Origin: Pithys albifrons albifrons
Taxonomy: Eukaryota; Chordata; Aves; Passeriformes; Thamnophilidae
DNA length: 64,000 nucleotides
Direction: 5' to 3'
Assembly: GCF_047495875.1 (NCBI RefSeq)
Contig: NC_092465.1
Location: forward strand, 3,078,347 to 3,142,346
Part shown: in pieces, positions 35,363 to 48,600 of the stretch
Numbering within the stretch: the stretch's first letter is position 1
Layout of the letters: each line of letters begins with the position of its first letter
Program-made: the position numbers and the translations under genes
The notes under the pieces: generated by a model
What the model saw: only the letters and a program-made list of their open reading frames with translations
Database searches by the model: none
Told to the model about the DNA's origin: nothing

Positions 35363-36517
35363 TTGTACACATTATCTAATGTCAGGACTGCTTCAAAATG
35401 ACTTACTAACTGATTTTTATCAACATGAAGCTGATAATATTTTAAGAAGAGAAACTTTTCCATGCCAAGCCATGGTTTAGAGAAAACCATCCCTTTCTGG
35501 AGGTTGACATCAACTTTGGGGTCCTCACTCACTGAGCTGGAGTGTTTCTCAACTTCCCATTGCAAGGGAAAATCCAACCAGCTGAAAATCTGGGAACAAA
35601 CACAATTAGTTAAAGTCAAGTTGATAAAATAATAAAAGTTTAAAAAAACCAAGTGATCCTTCAACCCATTTCTCCTAGAGACAACAATTTTCATTTAGGG
35701 TTGTGCTTTCCCTTGTTTTGTAAGAACCCTCCATGATTTGTTTTGCTGCACTTGTTAAATAGTTCTTTAGGTGTGGAACAACATTTGTGGACTGTAAGAA
35801 AAAAGAATCCATTTATTAGGTAAAGAACAAGGGAAGACTGGGCAAATAATACACTATTAATTCCAACTCCTGGTCCCTTCTTGCCTGCTCAGCAGAGACA
35901 CACAGCATTAATTTTGAAGTGCAGGAAGTCTTTTTTCCTTTCTTGGGACAACAAACAGACATTATTCAAAGCTTCTTATGCAAAGTCCAAAAAATCTGGT
36001 TGGATGGCTTAGGAGAAGGAGAACATGAACCTGCAAAAAGTGAGCTAAGAAGCACTGAAAGCTGCTGAAATGCCACTGTGATTCTGTCAAACAGGTATAA
36101 ACAAGCAACAAATGTCCATGGGAGCTGCAACCCTGTTCCAAAAAAATGATACACAGTGAAAGGAAGGATGGGGTAAAGAAACAGTTTGGTGAAAATTTGG
36201 AGGAGGAGGAGAAGAATTTTACTGGATTTGAAATGAGAACTTAATGTCCTTTAAGTGCCTTTTCTCACTTTTAGCCTGAGTTTTCAAGGGAAATTATGGT
36301 TTGCTTGTGATACATTTATAAAATTATTTCTGTTCCTTTTTTATACTAAATTTTGTTTTTCCACTTAATTTTTAAATATTAATCTTTAGTAAAGTGATAG
36401 ATCACTAAATACCTGTCCCAAATTGAAAGTTCTTATCTTTGGGGCTTCTCACTAAAAAACTTCCATTTGGTTGATATTTTCCTGACTAGACACAGAGGTG
36501 GCTTTCAAAGAAGGATT

Positions 36518-36562
36518 AGAATTTAAGGTTCCTTCCAGCCCAAAACCTTTTAGAACTCTATG
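36518..36562 (+). mobile_element. Possible CR1 tail remnant
   Basis: Only about 45 bases resemble a CR1 3' end (AAGGTTCCTTCCAGCCCAAA, then AACTCTATGAGAT). It is too short to be certain. Confidence 0.4.
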
Positions 36563-36899
36563 AGATGTTACTGGGACCAGAATGATGTGTCAACATTGGG
36601 AATTGTCCATTACTCAGATTGTAAACTTTGGATTTTTTTTGACTTTCAAGACCTCTGTCTGCCATTATCAATCATTTCTATCAATACCATTCTACCAAAA
36701 GCAATTTTGGAAGATGGACACAAAACAGGATGCGCAGCAGAAAAAAACCTGAAGGCAACAAGATATTTCCTGAGACTCCTGTAGTAAAAGGAAAATGGTA
36801 AAGAAAGAAATAAAACCCAAGGAGATTCTGGCAATTTCTACATGTCACATTTCAGAATGGATTATATCTGCTTTAACTAATAAGAACCTATAGAACAGA

Positions 36900-37330
36900 A
36901 AGAGAGAATTATGAATTGGGTGTTCTCGTTAAGGTCTAGTTCAGCTTAATTAAAACACCAGCTCTAAACAATATATATGTGCATTTGTGCACACAGAGCC
37001 TGCTTTATATATCAAAACACCCACAAACCAATATATAAACCCCAGACACCCTTGTTCATTATCCCTAAACTTTTTGCTTTAAACACACAGCTTTATACAT
37101 TATTTTAAACACATTTTTAACACATGTTAATGATATTCACGCTGGTGCTTTGAAAAATCTGCGAGATGTGGTTAATGAAGAGAAACTGCAGCATAAATTG
37201 CATGTAAAATATGCAATCCACAACAACATATTTCTTCTCAAGCTGCAGGTTGGCTTTTTTTTTTTTTTTACATTAAACATCTTTTAGCTTGTTTAAATTT
37301 ATTCCCTATTGTTTATAAAGAGCATCATCA
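36900..37330. promoter_or_regulatory. Candidate conserved non-coding element
   Basis: Features include CAGCTTAATTAAAACACC, CATGTTAATGATATTC and a GCATGTAAAATATGC inverted motif, in unique DNA with a T run at 37255-37270. Inference from motif density only. Confidence 0.22.
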
Positions 37331-37492
37331 GCCACCACTGCTTGAAACAACTACAAGTAGTAAAGCAGGCAATCTTCTTACTTTAATAAGATTTCTTTGG
37401 TTAAAAATAGATTTTAAGTCTATCTCACATTAAAGGATGTAAATCCTAATGAAATTGCATGAAGTGTTTCCCATTTCCAAGTTTCCCCCCCC

Positions 37493-37718
37493 CATACAGC
37501 CAAATAAGTTTTCTTTTTTCCTCCTAAAATTTAAATTTCACTTTTCCCCCCATACAGCCAAATAACTTTTCTTTTTTCCCCCTAAAATTTAAATTTCACT
37601 TTTCCCCCCATACAGCCAAATAACTTTTCTTTTTTTCCCCCTAAAATTTAAATTTCACTTTTCCACCCATACAGCCAAATAACTTTTCTTTTTTTGCCCC
37701 TAAAATTTAAATTTCACT
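37493..37718. repeat. 58-bp minisatellite, about 3.9 copies
   Basis: Units begin with CATACAGCCAAATAA at 37493, 37551, 37609 and 37668 (periods 58, 58, 59), and the last unit is cut short at 37718. Units differ by only a few substitutions and T-run length changes. Each unit includes a C/T tract and the self-complementary 12-mer AAATTTAAATTT. Confidence 0.97.
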
Positions 37719-38377
37719 AAAGAAAATAACCAGAGTTTTTTGTTCTTGCTTCCCTTTTTTTTTCTTCCTACTGTCATTGGATGATCATAATGCCCAAATT
37801 CTCCCTTTTCCTGCCCACAATTGCCATGGGTAACAATTAATTTTCTTCCTTTTTTTTCCATATCAGCCATATTTTTATGTGCAGTTTTACCCCAGTCTCT
37901 TCCTCTATAGATCAATCAATCCTAATCCCTTTATTTTTTTATTTTTCCCTGGAAATTCTGGTTTTCTAGATACTTGCCATTCTCACTCTTCTCTTTTAGT
38001 CTCTCTCTAGTCTGCCCACATCTTTCTTGTCCTGGATATTTAAAGACTGTGTAAAACTACAGCTGGGCCAACTATTATCAAGGCCAAAAATGCAGCAGGT
38101 CATTCCCCATTATTTCCAGTTGTATCCACATGAAGGCACCCTGAGGTGTTATGCATCTTTTTTCTACAATATCATAACATTTTATATTCTGATTTGTGTA
38201 ACTGTCACACAGAACTGATGTTTTGACATTCTGTATTTAACACTCTGGTTGTTCCTAACTGATCATAAAATTTGTTGGGTTTTCCTTCCTTAATTACATG
38301 GGATTTTTAGGTCTTTTCTCCAGTTCAACAAGGCCTTTTGAATTCTAATACTCTATCCTGATGTACTGCTGAGTGAT
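37719..38377. other. T-rich unique sequence
   Basis: Pyrimidine-rich plus strand with several T runs. No gene or repeat family recognised. Confidence 0.35.
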
Positions 38378-38862
38378 GCTCTGGGGTCCTCACCACTGGA
38401 AAGACCTGGATCTCCTGGAGTGGGTTCCAAGGAGGACCACAAAGATTATTACAGGGATGAAGCTCCTCTCCTGTGAGAGAAGGCTAAGGTTTGGGAGTGT
38501 CCTGCCTGGAGAAGAAAAGGCTCCAGAGAGACCTTGGAGACTCTTCCTATGCCTAAAGGGGCTCCAGGAGAGCTGGAGAGGGGCTTGGGACAAGGCATGG
38601 AGGGACAGGACACAGGGAATGGCTTCCCCCTGCCAGAGGGCAGGGATAGGTGGGATGTTGGGAAGGAATTGCTGGCTGTGATTGTGGGCAGGCCCTGGCA
38701 CAGGCTGGGCAGAGAAGCTGTGGCTGCCCCTGGATCCCTGGGAGTGTCCCAGGCCAGGCTGGATGGGGCTTGGAGCAAGATGCCCTCATTGATTGTAGGG
38801 GGTTGGATTAGATGTCTAGAGGAGTTGGTCCCTTCCAACCACCACCATTCTGATTCCATGTA
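38378..38862 (+). mobile_element. CR1 LINE fragment, 3' half of ORF2 tail
   Basis: Starts upstream of most copies, at GGTCCTCACCACTGGAAAGA and CTGGATCTCCTGGAGTGGGT, a CR1 ORF2 region. It continues through GCCTGGAGAAGAAAAGGCTC and GCCCTGGCACAGGCTGGGCA. It ends with GGTCCCTTCCAACCACCACC and ATTCTGATTCC. Frames are interrupted, so it is an old decayed copy. Confidence 0.92.
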
Positions 38863-40418
38863 CTGGAATTCCTCTCTGCCTGGTTCTGGATGCACATGCT
38901 GAGGGGTTTCCAATTTCAGCTTTTACTTTTGGTGTCCAGAAAGCATCTCAATCCTTCTCCTAGAGCAGAGATGAGTTGGTACTCAGTAATCAATCCAGGC
39001 TTCTCCAGCTTAAAAGATTAGCCCACCACAAGGAATTGTTTGGCTTTATTATTGGAGTTATTCTTAGCAAAAATTGCTGGCAATCCCAAGACTGTAATTT
39101 ATGTCAGAATCCTGTTGTGGTAAAACCTATAAAAACACATGTGAAGACAGAGACCCTGATTCAAATAATCTGGTGAAAAACTAGACACCATGTCAGACAT
39201 GACAAGGAATGAGTGGGGACTTACATTTGTAGATCATCCAGTCAATCACATTATATTGGTATCATATATTATATATCAGACTTTATAAGCAGGGTTGCAG
39301 GTCTCAATTATTTAAAAATATGTGTCAATAAGAGAGTACATGTTCATCTCTGAAGCCATTTTTCAGAAAGCTGATTCTTTACTGCCACCATGGAAGTCAC
39401 AGATATGGAAAAATGGGAGAAGAGGCACATGACAAAAATCTGGATGAGTGTAGGAGTGGCAAGGAGGGGATGGATGTCACCTGAGGGGTGGCATTGCTAA
39501 AGAAGCCCTGGGTAATACCCAGGGAGAGGTGCAATACTGTGAAAGTAAAGCTGGGAAAAGGGTGTATGGATAGGAGGAAAGAGGTGGCAACACAGAGGGT
39601 TTATGCAGGTCCTACAGAAAAGGAGAAGGATACAATCCCATAGATAATTTCACTGAAATTTTCATTGTGTTCATTTAGAAGCCTGAAAATTTAGGTTGGT
39701 AGAAATAGGGAAACACTTTTATTTATTTCTTTTGGGGTTTGAAAAATTTTTTATTGAGGGTTTATGCTTATAAAATCATTTTGTTTCCACATCTCTATCA
39801 GCACCAATTACTGATTTTATATTATTATATCCAATTTACATTTCACCCAAACACCTCAGAGCTGGTGAAGGAGCAGAGGCCAAATGAATAATTTTAGAGT
39901 TGAGCTGAAGCACATCAGAGATGGAGTGAAATTTGGGTTCTTGCATTGCTGCTTTCAGGGGTTCCCAGTTTGAGCTGTGCTTCCTTTCCCTTTCAGGTGT
40001 GAGTTTTGTTAACTCTTCTCAGAGGAGCAACAACCTGCACCGTGTTCCTCAGCCACAGATTTTTTGGTTCTGCATATTAATCTCATGTATTTTATATTTC
40101 ATTTTCACTTCTATTTGGTATCTTTTTGATTTCTTGGGGCATCCCTGAAGGTTGTAGCTGTTAGTAATAGCAGCAATGTATAGAATGTATAGGCATTACA
40201 GCAATAGGTAGAAAATACAGAGGGAACTTACATGCAGTATTGGCAGCTTCTGCTAAAGGTCTTTAGCAGGAGAGGTACAAAGCATATTTTAAATCAAGGC
40301 ATGGTCTGCAATAATCAGAAACAAGCTTGAACTTGGGTTAGGAACTAGATTGACACTGTTGAAATAGGTTTGGTCACCTTAGTTTAGAGAAAAATGGTGG
40401 AACCTTCATAAATTCATG
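38863..40418. other. Unique sequence
   Basis: About 1.5 kb, AT-rich with a purine-rich part at 39400-39640. No recognised repeat or exon. Confidence 0.35.
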
Positions 40419-40962
40419 AGAATCATTGAGTGGTTTGGGTTGGGAAGGATCTTAAAATTCACCTCCTTCCAACCTCCTGCCATGAGCAAGGACACCTTCA
40501 ACTAGACCAGGTTTTCCAGAGCTCCATCCAACCTGGCCTTGAACACCTCCAGGGATGGGACAGCTGCAGATTCTCTGGGCAACCTGTCTCAGGGCCTCAT
40601 CACTCCCACAGGGAAGAATTTCTTCCTGATATCTAATCTAAAACTACCCTCTGGCAGTGGGAAGCCACTCCCCCTTGTCCTTGGAAATAGTCTTTCTCCA
40701 TCTTTCTTGCAGCTCTTTCAGGTACCACAAGGCCACTTTTAGATAACCCCGAAGCTTCTCTTCTCCAAGTTGAACAATCCCAATTTTCTTATCCTTTCCT
40801 CCCAGCACAACTGCTTCATCCTCTGACCATCTTGGTGCCTCTTCTGGACTCACTCCAACAGCTCCATGTCCTTCCTGTGCTGGAGACCCCAGAGCTGGAT
40901 TGCTGTCCAGCTCCATGTCCAGCCTGGCAATTTCTGTCCTCCAGAGATACAGCTGATTTTTT
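40419..40962 (-). mobile_element. CR1 LINE fragment, antisense
   Basis: The inverted tail region (GAGTGGTTTGGGTTGGGAAG) is followed by CATGAGCAAGGACACCTTCA, CAACCTGGCCTTGAACACCT and AATTTCTTCCTGATATCTAA. Next come CTTCTCTTCTCCAAGTTGAA and GCCTCTTCTGGACTCACTCC. This long copy reaches ORF2 sequence equivalent to the start of the 38378 fragment, but it is diverged. Confidence 0.92.
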
Positions 40963-42069
40963 AGGTTACAGTCAGACCCTACACCTCACTCAGCAGGGTC
41001 ATATTTTAGCTGCTTTGGCTTTTTTTTTTTTTTTTTACTCTTTTTGAGTTACAATTTAACACCCTCACAATTTAACCCTTGTTGCTTGAAGGAAAGAAAA
41101 TCAGTCCTACTCTTTTCCACATAAGTTAAAGAAGGGAATGAGTGCTGAAAGTCACATTTAGAGGTTACAAATAGGTGGAAAAAATGTCCAAAGTACCCCA
41201 AGTTTGGGCTTTGGCTCAGTGAAGTATCTGCCCAGTTGTGAGCACATTTAATGGGCTTCCCACTGAGTATCTTCTTGACTCTGAGGAGTTGAGAAGCCTG
41301 GAGCTCCCATGCCATGGCCTTAAACACAGCCCAGAGAGGTCAGAACTCCACGTTTCCCCCACTCATGGTGGAGTTTGGTGCTCCAGCAGAGCACAAAGGA
41401 ATTGCAAGAAGAATCCAATTAATGGTGGCTGCTCTAACACGAGAGTGGATTTCATTTTTAGACTTCTATTTTCTACTGTAATTACATAAATCTGAACATA
41501 CTTTGGAGATTATGAAATAAGAGCCAAGAAGCCAGTTATTTTTCATCATTTATTTTTAAAGCAAATTTATCTTTGAATTGTCATCAGTTGAAATTCCTGA
41601 GAAGCAGACCACAAATGAGTACAATATGAACACGATTTTCCATGCCAGCCCAATTCAAGGAAAAGATGTAAAGATTTTTTTTTTTTTTTGGGGGGGGGTG
41701 TTTCCTTTGAACACTTCAATTGAACATAAAGTGTGACCAGTTCCACCTAAGTAGGCCATGGGTCACTCTCCAAGTTTACAGTGTGTGTGTGTTTGTACAC
41801 TTGCATAAGCACAAACAATACTAAGCTATGTATTGGCAACATAGAATCATTAAATCTTCAATTTAATGGGTTCTGAAGCCCTCAAATACTCTGCAAAAGG
41901 GAACAGCTACAGGAACAAAGGATTGAACTAAAAAATGCTGTCTTGGAAATAAGACAGAGGAGGCTTTTAAGTGCTTCCTTTCCTTTGTGGCAATGGCTTA
42001 ATATTAAATGTCTTGATAGCAAAACTTCAAATTCTGTTTCATATTTTGGATTTCTAAGAACTATTGCTT
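40963..42069. other. Unique sequence with T runs
   Basis: A T tract lies at about 41020-41036, a T/G tract at 41677-41698 and a (GT)6 run at 41781-41792. No gene or mobile element recognised. Confidence 0.4.
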
Positions 42070-42211
42070 TCCCCATGCCTGGAAGTGTCCAAGGCCAGGT
42101 TGGATGAGGTTCTGAGCAACCAGGTCCAGTGGAAGGTGTCCCTGCCCATGGCAGGGAGAGGCACAAGAAGAGCTTCAAGGTCCTTTCCAACCCAAACCAT
42201 TCTCTGATTGT
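42070..42211 (+). mobile_element. CR1 LINE fragment, 3' end
   Basis: Short copy: GCCTGGAAGTGTCCAAGGCC, TGAGCAACCAGGTCCAGTGG, GTGTCCCTGCCCATGGCAGG, TTTCCAACCCAAACCATTCT. Truncated near the start of the 3' region. Confidence 0.92.
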
Positions 42212-45200
42212 TGCCTTGTGTTAAAGTGAGAGATATGAGACATCTATTTTACAGAAAATTTTAGGACCATGCCTTGTTTTGTCTTATTATCCATTGGGAG
42301 AACAAACTGTTGTCCTTAATCATAGTTTTTATGCTTGTTTAGCACTTACCCCCTTTTAATACCATATTTTCCTTTTTCTTTACAGGTTCTCTCCCTAGCA
42401 GTCATTAGACACCACTGATTGGCTTTCTAAACTTGGGTTTATTATCAACACACCCACTGTCTCCTCTGAGCATCCCGTGAATTTCTGGGTATTTTGCTTT
42501 GTAGTTGCAGAATGTTCCTCTCTCTCAAAGCCCTCCAAGCTCTTTTTTTCCCCCTCAAGTCCTGGACATTTGATGTCCCAACATCTCAACTCCTGGTTGC
42601 CACATGTATGCAAGTCTTGTCTTCTGGAGATGGTTTTCTGTTCTCCCTAATACAGAAAAGTTTGAAAATTCCATCCTTACAAAGAAGCTCAATGGACACT
42701 TTGGTTAAGAATGGACATGTTTGTCTTCACATGGTGTTCACTTTCTTCTCTGAAGAGCTTTGGAGCAGCAATCAGTGGCATTGGTTTAAGCCAAGGTTTA
42801 TCATGTCCAGCCTTTGATTAACAGCACAACCACAAGGCTCTTTTCCTGCATAAATTATAAGCACTATCCATGTCAAATATCTATTTTTAAATATTTTTTC
42901 TGTATTAATAAATAAAAGCTACATGTGGCTCACCTGGCCAAGGATCCTCAAATGTGGGCTCAGTATCCTGGAGTTTTTCTCTCTCCAGCCAGAAGGTTTT
43001 TTCACTTTTCCATCTCCTTTAACTTAAGTCTACCCACAAGTATGATCTTTCTAGTCAAGTTTGTCTTCTCCAAGGATGTTTTGCTTCTTTTCAGGCCACT
43101 AAAAGTGTTTTGTCTTTCATTGTGTGGATTGAATGATTACAACTATAGAACAGATCCCAGTTCTTCCTTTGTAGCTTATATATCTGCCATCTAAACTGTG
43201 CCAAAAATGGTTGGTATGGAGGGTGAAGGATTCTGACTGGGATACAAAGAGGAAGGAATATGAGTAAACCCAACATTTATGCCTTTGCAATTTGCACACC
43301 AATTTCTGCTCAGCTATGATTTAAAACAGCACATAAAGCCCCCAGACTGATCCTGGAGCAACAAAGTTGAACTTGACTGCAGCAATTCCATAAGCATTGT
43401 TAGGATATATTGGGACAAAAGAACTTGACTTTTATTCTTGGTTTCTCCTTCAAATTTATTAACTTTTTGCTACTGAGAAACACAATTTGGTGTGTTGTGG
43501 TGTAATTTTTCATGAACTCTGATGGACTGAGTCATCCATATCTATCTCCATAGGGGTGCAGTGACAATTTAGTGCTTTGATTAAAGGTTTCAGTGGTTAT
43601 TTAGTCACTTTTGCTGTGCTTGGAAGAGCCTCTCCTGCTAAATATATTCACTTGAAGCCAGAACCCACATTTGCAGGTCTTCATGTAACCAACCTTTTGG
43701 GACAACAGCAAGTTCCTGAAAGCTTAAGCCCAAAATATTGCAGCACAATTATGATTTGAACAGGGAAAGGAAATTGGAAGGAGCAACTGAAGATATTTTA
43801 CTCTTATGAATTAGTACACAAATACAGATTTATAGGCTGCATGTGTGTTTTGTTTTTACTGATGGCTGTAACTAAGGACACCTGTAAGTCAGGGGAAAAG
43901 GGAGAGAAGGAAAACTAAAGGCAGGAAAAATGTAATAATATGCAGCATTTCAGAGCTGATTTGGAGTCTGTGAACCTTAAAACTTGTTTTTCTTTTCCTG
44001 GAAAACCTGTATCATTGAGCTGCTGTGCCTCAGTGTAAAGTATGAAATATAATGATTGTTCAGAAGATTCTTTCAGCATTTCCAAAGGAAATGTTGAGCT
44101 AAGTGTAGAATTTGTGGGATCAGTTAGCTTATAAATAATGATCCTTTATGCTGGCACTGGGAAATCCATGTTTCCTCAGCTAGTTCAATAAGGCAATTAA
44201 TATCAATGAATGCTGAAGAAAGCAAATCTCTGTTCACTTTTGTCTGGATTCCTTCACATAAGGAACATCCCATCCCCCTCCTGGAGTATTTAACCTTCTC
44301 CTAGGAAGACATGTTAATGAAAAGTAAATAAAATGTGCTGCTTGGCATGTGCTGGCCATTCCTTGTGTCACCCTCTTTCCTTCTTACAGGGCAATTAACA
44401 TCCTTTTTCTCTGGAAATCTTCACTGTGGCTGTTTTGTTTCCTGCATCCCTCCGTGCCAAACCTGTCTTGTTGTTATCCCTCAGCATTCCTGCTGGTGTT
44501 TCCAGCCTTGTTCCTGCTCAGCTGAGTTTCATTACAGGGAGACTTCACCTCCAAAACTCACAGATGATGCATCTTGAGCACACACAACGTGCAGAGAATT
44601 CCTGGTTTCCTTGGCACTGCATCCCATCCCAAGGCAGGCGCTTCTCCTCCAGCGGGGCAGAATTCTGCAGCCCATGGAAAACTGTCCACTGAAGGGAAAG
44701 GAAGGTCTGTCGAGGGAATGGGTGTGGTTTCCCTGACCTCATCCCACAGCCACGAACTTGTGCAGATCGAAATTTTTGATAAAACGGAGTCATAAAACTT
44801 TCCCTGCCTTTGGCTCCTTTATCTGAGATTTCACACACGAGCAGGAAAAAAAAACAAAAAACAACAAACCCATAAAAGATTCTTATCTCAGAGCAGCCAA
44901 GAAGTGTGGTAATAAGGTAAAGGTTGAGAAGCCTTGTTGGCATAAGAAATCCCCTGCTCGCTGTGGATTTGTGACACACCCAGTTTAGTAAGAATTGGCT
45001 CTGCTGACATTGTCTGCTGACTGCGTGGGGATAAAATATTGCCAAAGGCAGAGGGGCCAAGTCTCACACCTGAGGAGTAAGACACACTTCATTCTGCTGA
45101 TGGAGAAACCTAAATCGAGCTTGAATGTTACTACAATGCAATTACTCCTCTCTTAGGAGCTCCAACTGGAAAAATTCGAGGTATAAAACTTGTGATTTCG

Positions 45201-45522
45201 GGATAATGTAAGAGTTTATTAACCCCTCAAGTATTTGAATGGCCTGTGCAGTTGGAGGGATAGGCTTTTAAAGTTTACAGGCATCTTTCAAAGGGAAATA
45301 ATGGAGTGTGATGCCATGGGTGTGAAGCCAAAGCAGGTCTGCTATGAAGTTTAATTTTTTTAAAAAGTAAATAAAAAAAAAAAGTACGTGGAGCTTTGGA
45401 TTGCATTTCCTGCCCTCGGTGTGTGCTGTGAGACCTCCCCTGTGCTTCAGTGAGAAATGTTGTTTAATGAGAATAGTTTTCAGTGTTTGAGAGGTTCTCT
45501 GGAAGGCTGGGGTTGTTCTTAG
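42212..45522. other. Unique sequence
   Basis: About 3.3 kb without recognised repeats. Open frames at 42494-42817 (+) and 44545-45060 (-, 171 codons) have no recognisable domain. The part from 44700 to 45330 is complex and possibly conserved. I do not call a gene. Confidence 0.4.
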
Positions 45523-45661
45523 AAAATCACAGAATCACTGAGGTTGGAAAAGACCTCTGAGATCATCAAGTCCTTCCCCACCTTGTCAACCGGAGCAGAG
45601 CACTGAGTGCCATGTCCAGTCATTCCTTGAACACCTCCAGGGATGGGAACTCCACCACATC
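45523..45661 (-). mobile_element. CR1 LINE fragment, antisense
   Basis: The inverted end AAAATCACAGAATCACTGAG is followed by GGTTGGAAAAGACCTCTGAG, CGGAGCAGAGCACTGAGTGC and CTTGAACACCTCCAGGGATG. Truncated immediately after. Confidence 0.92.
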
Positions 45662-48600
45662 TTATGGTTTACATTCCTTTATTGATATTTGAAACCCCAT
45701 CTCTTGCCACAACCCTTTCTCCTTTTTCCTTGCAGTTAGTAACAAAAAAGCCATATTGTTACAATGAACCTTTGCTAAAGATATTCACAAAAAGAGAAGG
45801 AAAACTTTGGGATGTGCAGATGTGAGAGAGTTGCACAAGAAAGGAGCAGAAAGTATGAACATGTTTACTTTTGTACCCTGTTTCTTCTCTTAGTATATAT
45901 TCCTTTTTAAGAGATCATATTTCACTCCACACATTTCAGTGTCTCTCTCAATTCTTATCATGATTTTATTTTGCTCATTTCCATCCCATCCTCTGTGTTG
46001 TGTCTCTTTTCTCGTGTAAGCTGTTTTATACCTCCCATGTAAGCAGGAGAGAAAAAGCAGAGACAGGGAGCTCAAACCTCATATTCAGTTTATTATTATG
46101 ACTGTGGGAAATTTAACTTGGAAAAGCAAATTTATCAGGAGATAAGAAATAGAAGCAGACACAAAAAAGAGTTAAATTGAAAAACTGATAACTGCTCGTG
46201 TAGTTTTGGGGTACTGTTGACATGAAGACTGATAGAGCTGCTCAATAATTTTACTCTTTTATTTTTCATAAAACTGATTTTTAGAAAACAATATTAATAT
46301 TGCAGGATAAGGAGGACAAGATTTAAAAAAAAAATAAAAAAAAAACCAACAAAAACTCACAGTATTTTGTTTCTGGTTTGGTCAAACCTAATAAAAACTT
46401 CACTCTGTCATCATGAATAGGGATTTTTCATTTCATATCAGCTTGACAGTCATATGTGCTGGCTCAGGGTGATACTTTTACAGACTTGCAGCCCAAGTTC
46501 CTCAACCTTTCCTTTCCTGGGAAATACTAAAGTTTGATGGTGGGTTATAACATTTTATGATGATCAGCCCAGCAGAGTTGCTTTAATGCAGAATGGAGGT
46601 TCTGCTCTGTTAGGGCAGCTTGGTTTGACATGTTGGGCTGCAGGAAAAAGCTGGATCACGAAACTGCCATCAGATTTTCAGCTTTACTCTCCTTTTACTC
46701 TCCTGACAGCTCCAGGAGAGGTAACATTTGGCCTCTCCTTTCTTACTCTGCACAGGATTAAATAGGCTGGTTTTTCCTGCATGGACAAAGACATGGCAGG
46801 TCCAGGGGAGTAAAATCCTCCCTTTTGGAAAGGTAACTCCACGTGGCCAGAGGTATAAATTAGGAATTATTTTTATCTTTTGAGTCACATCCAACAGCAC
46901 TGAGAAATTAGATTGCCAAAAAAATCCCCCTGGTGTTGGCTAAGTCTTGAAAAATATTCCTTAATATTCCAAAGGACAGTGAATTTCATGAACATAATTC
47001 AGTTTTTCAGTTCTCTACTTGGGCCTTGTTTCTAAAAAGATCTTTATTATATTTTTTTAACCAGGGGGCATCTGCTGAAAATCAGGGGAACAGGTTTGGC
47101 TTGAGCAGAGACAGAAACAATACAGAATTTACCATTTTTCCTTGCCCTATGAAAGCACTGGTTAAAACTGCAGCTCCTGCCTCATGGAATGATTTTAATC
47201 TCCAGCAGAAAAGAAAAAAATACCCCAAAAAACCTTTTAAAATTGCCTAATACTGTAAGAAAATATCCTGCTGGATTAAACATATTTTTACATGCTCATT
47301 TATGCTGATTTCAAGTAAAAATGTGCCAGTAGAAGTAAAGCAACCTCCTCAGATAATACAGGTAGCCACAAACTTTGGCTGTCCTCTAATTCCCAAACAC
47401 TTATCCCCACATACACTTCCTGTTCCCTGACTCTCATCAGCTGGGAAAGTCATTATCTGAAGGGAGAGCTTTGCATCTGTCAGCTGGGAAAGTGATTACT
47501 TGAACTGATAGCAATAGCAGTTGTTTCAGTTTAAAATGGCCAGATATGTGGGGATTTATTTTCTCTCTCTCTCTTTTTTTTTTTTTTTGGGTGGGAAGTT
47601 GTCATTATTTAATAATTTTATTGTAGTGAACATCAAAGAATTAAGCAATAGCTCAGATTTCTGCTGAGACTCAGGTAAATTTTGGCTGTAAACTGGCCCT
47701 GACAAAATAGATGAGAATTTTTGGAGAGTGTTCTTGAAATGGGAACAATGACACTAATTCACAGAAAGTGGTTCTTTTCAACCCCTTTTTTTGTGCCTCC
47801 TCTTCGAGTTGTTTCATCTCCATCATATTTTATCCTGACATACAGCTGGGAATCAAACACTCCTGGGGCAAATACCATCCTGGGGACCCACCCCTTGTCC
47901 TGTAGATACCCCAGAGCCAAAGCTGACAAGAATTTGGCTGCACCTTAAATAAGTTGAGTGGATTATAAAATGAAATCTTGAGTACAAAATGAAATCCTCT
48001 GAATTGCCTTTAATTGCTGTGAAGGGCATCACAAATATTTGTTTCTTTCCAAAAGTTATTGCTCAGTCTCCAACTTTTCTTCCAAAATGTAGGCCAGCTC
48101 CAAACTGCTCAAAAGTGTGACTTCCTTGAACGCTCTTAACATCCAGATTTAGTTCCCAAAGAAGGAGCCTGATTTGCCACAACACTGTGCAATCAGTAAG
48201 TCTCATTGACCTCCCTGAGAGTGGCTGCCTCCTCAGCAATTCCAAAAAAGAAAGCAATTTATTTAGAAGTCAAATATACTCTGAGAGTCTTCACTTCTTC
48301 TTATTTTCTAAAGAATGTATTTTTTAAAATGTGTTGAACTTTCTCTCTTCGTGTGTTCTTTGAGGGGCATAGACAGGATGAATAATTTTTATGTGTTTGC
48401 CTTCAGATAATTTTGTATTATTTTATTCTAAAAGGATATTAATCTTTTATTAGATTTGAATAACATGAGAAGATTGAGATGTCTTGGGCTGTGTCAGAAG
48501 TAAAAGAACAGTTGTCTCCACTGTCCTGTTGTGGATCTGGCTTGGAAAATTCTTTATGTGGAAATTTCCACCCTCTTATTTAAATGGCTTCATAATTTAA

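Larger units (their letters stand above)
35363..37492. other. Unique sequence, partly conserved-looking
   Basis: About 2.1 kb without a clear repeat apart from a possible CR1 tail at 36518-36562. The part from 36900 to 37330 is AT-rich and motif-rich and listed separately. No exon recognised. Confidence 0.35.

Noticed and set aside
35131..35694. 187-codon minus-strand open frame
   Set aside because: About a third is antisense to the CR1 at 35152-35362; the rest is AT-rich with no recognisable domain.
37493..37718. Direct repeats considered as a CRISPR-like array
   Set aside because: Units are contiguous with no unique spacers, and the genome is vertebrate; it is a minisatellite.
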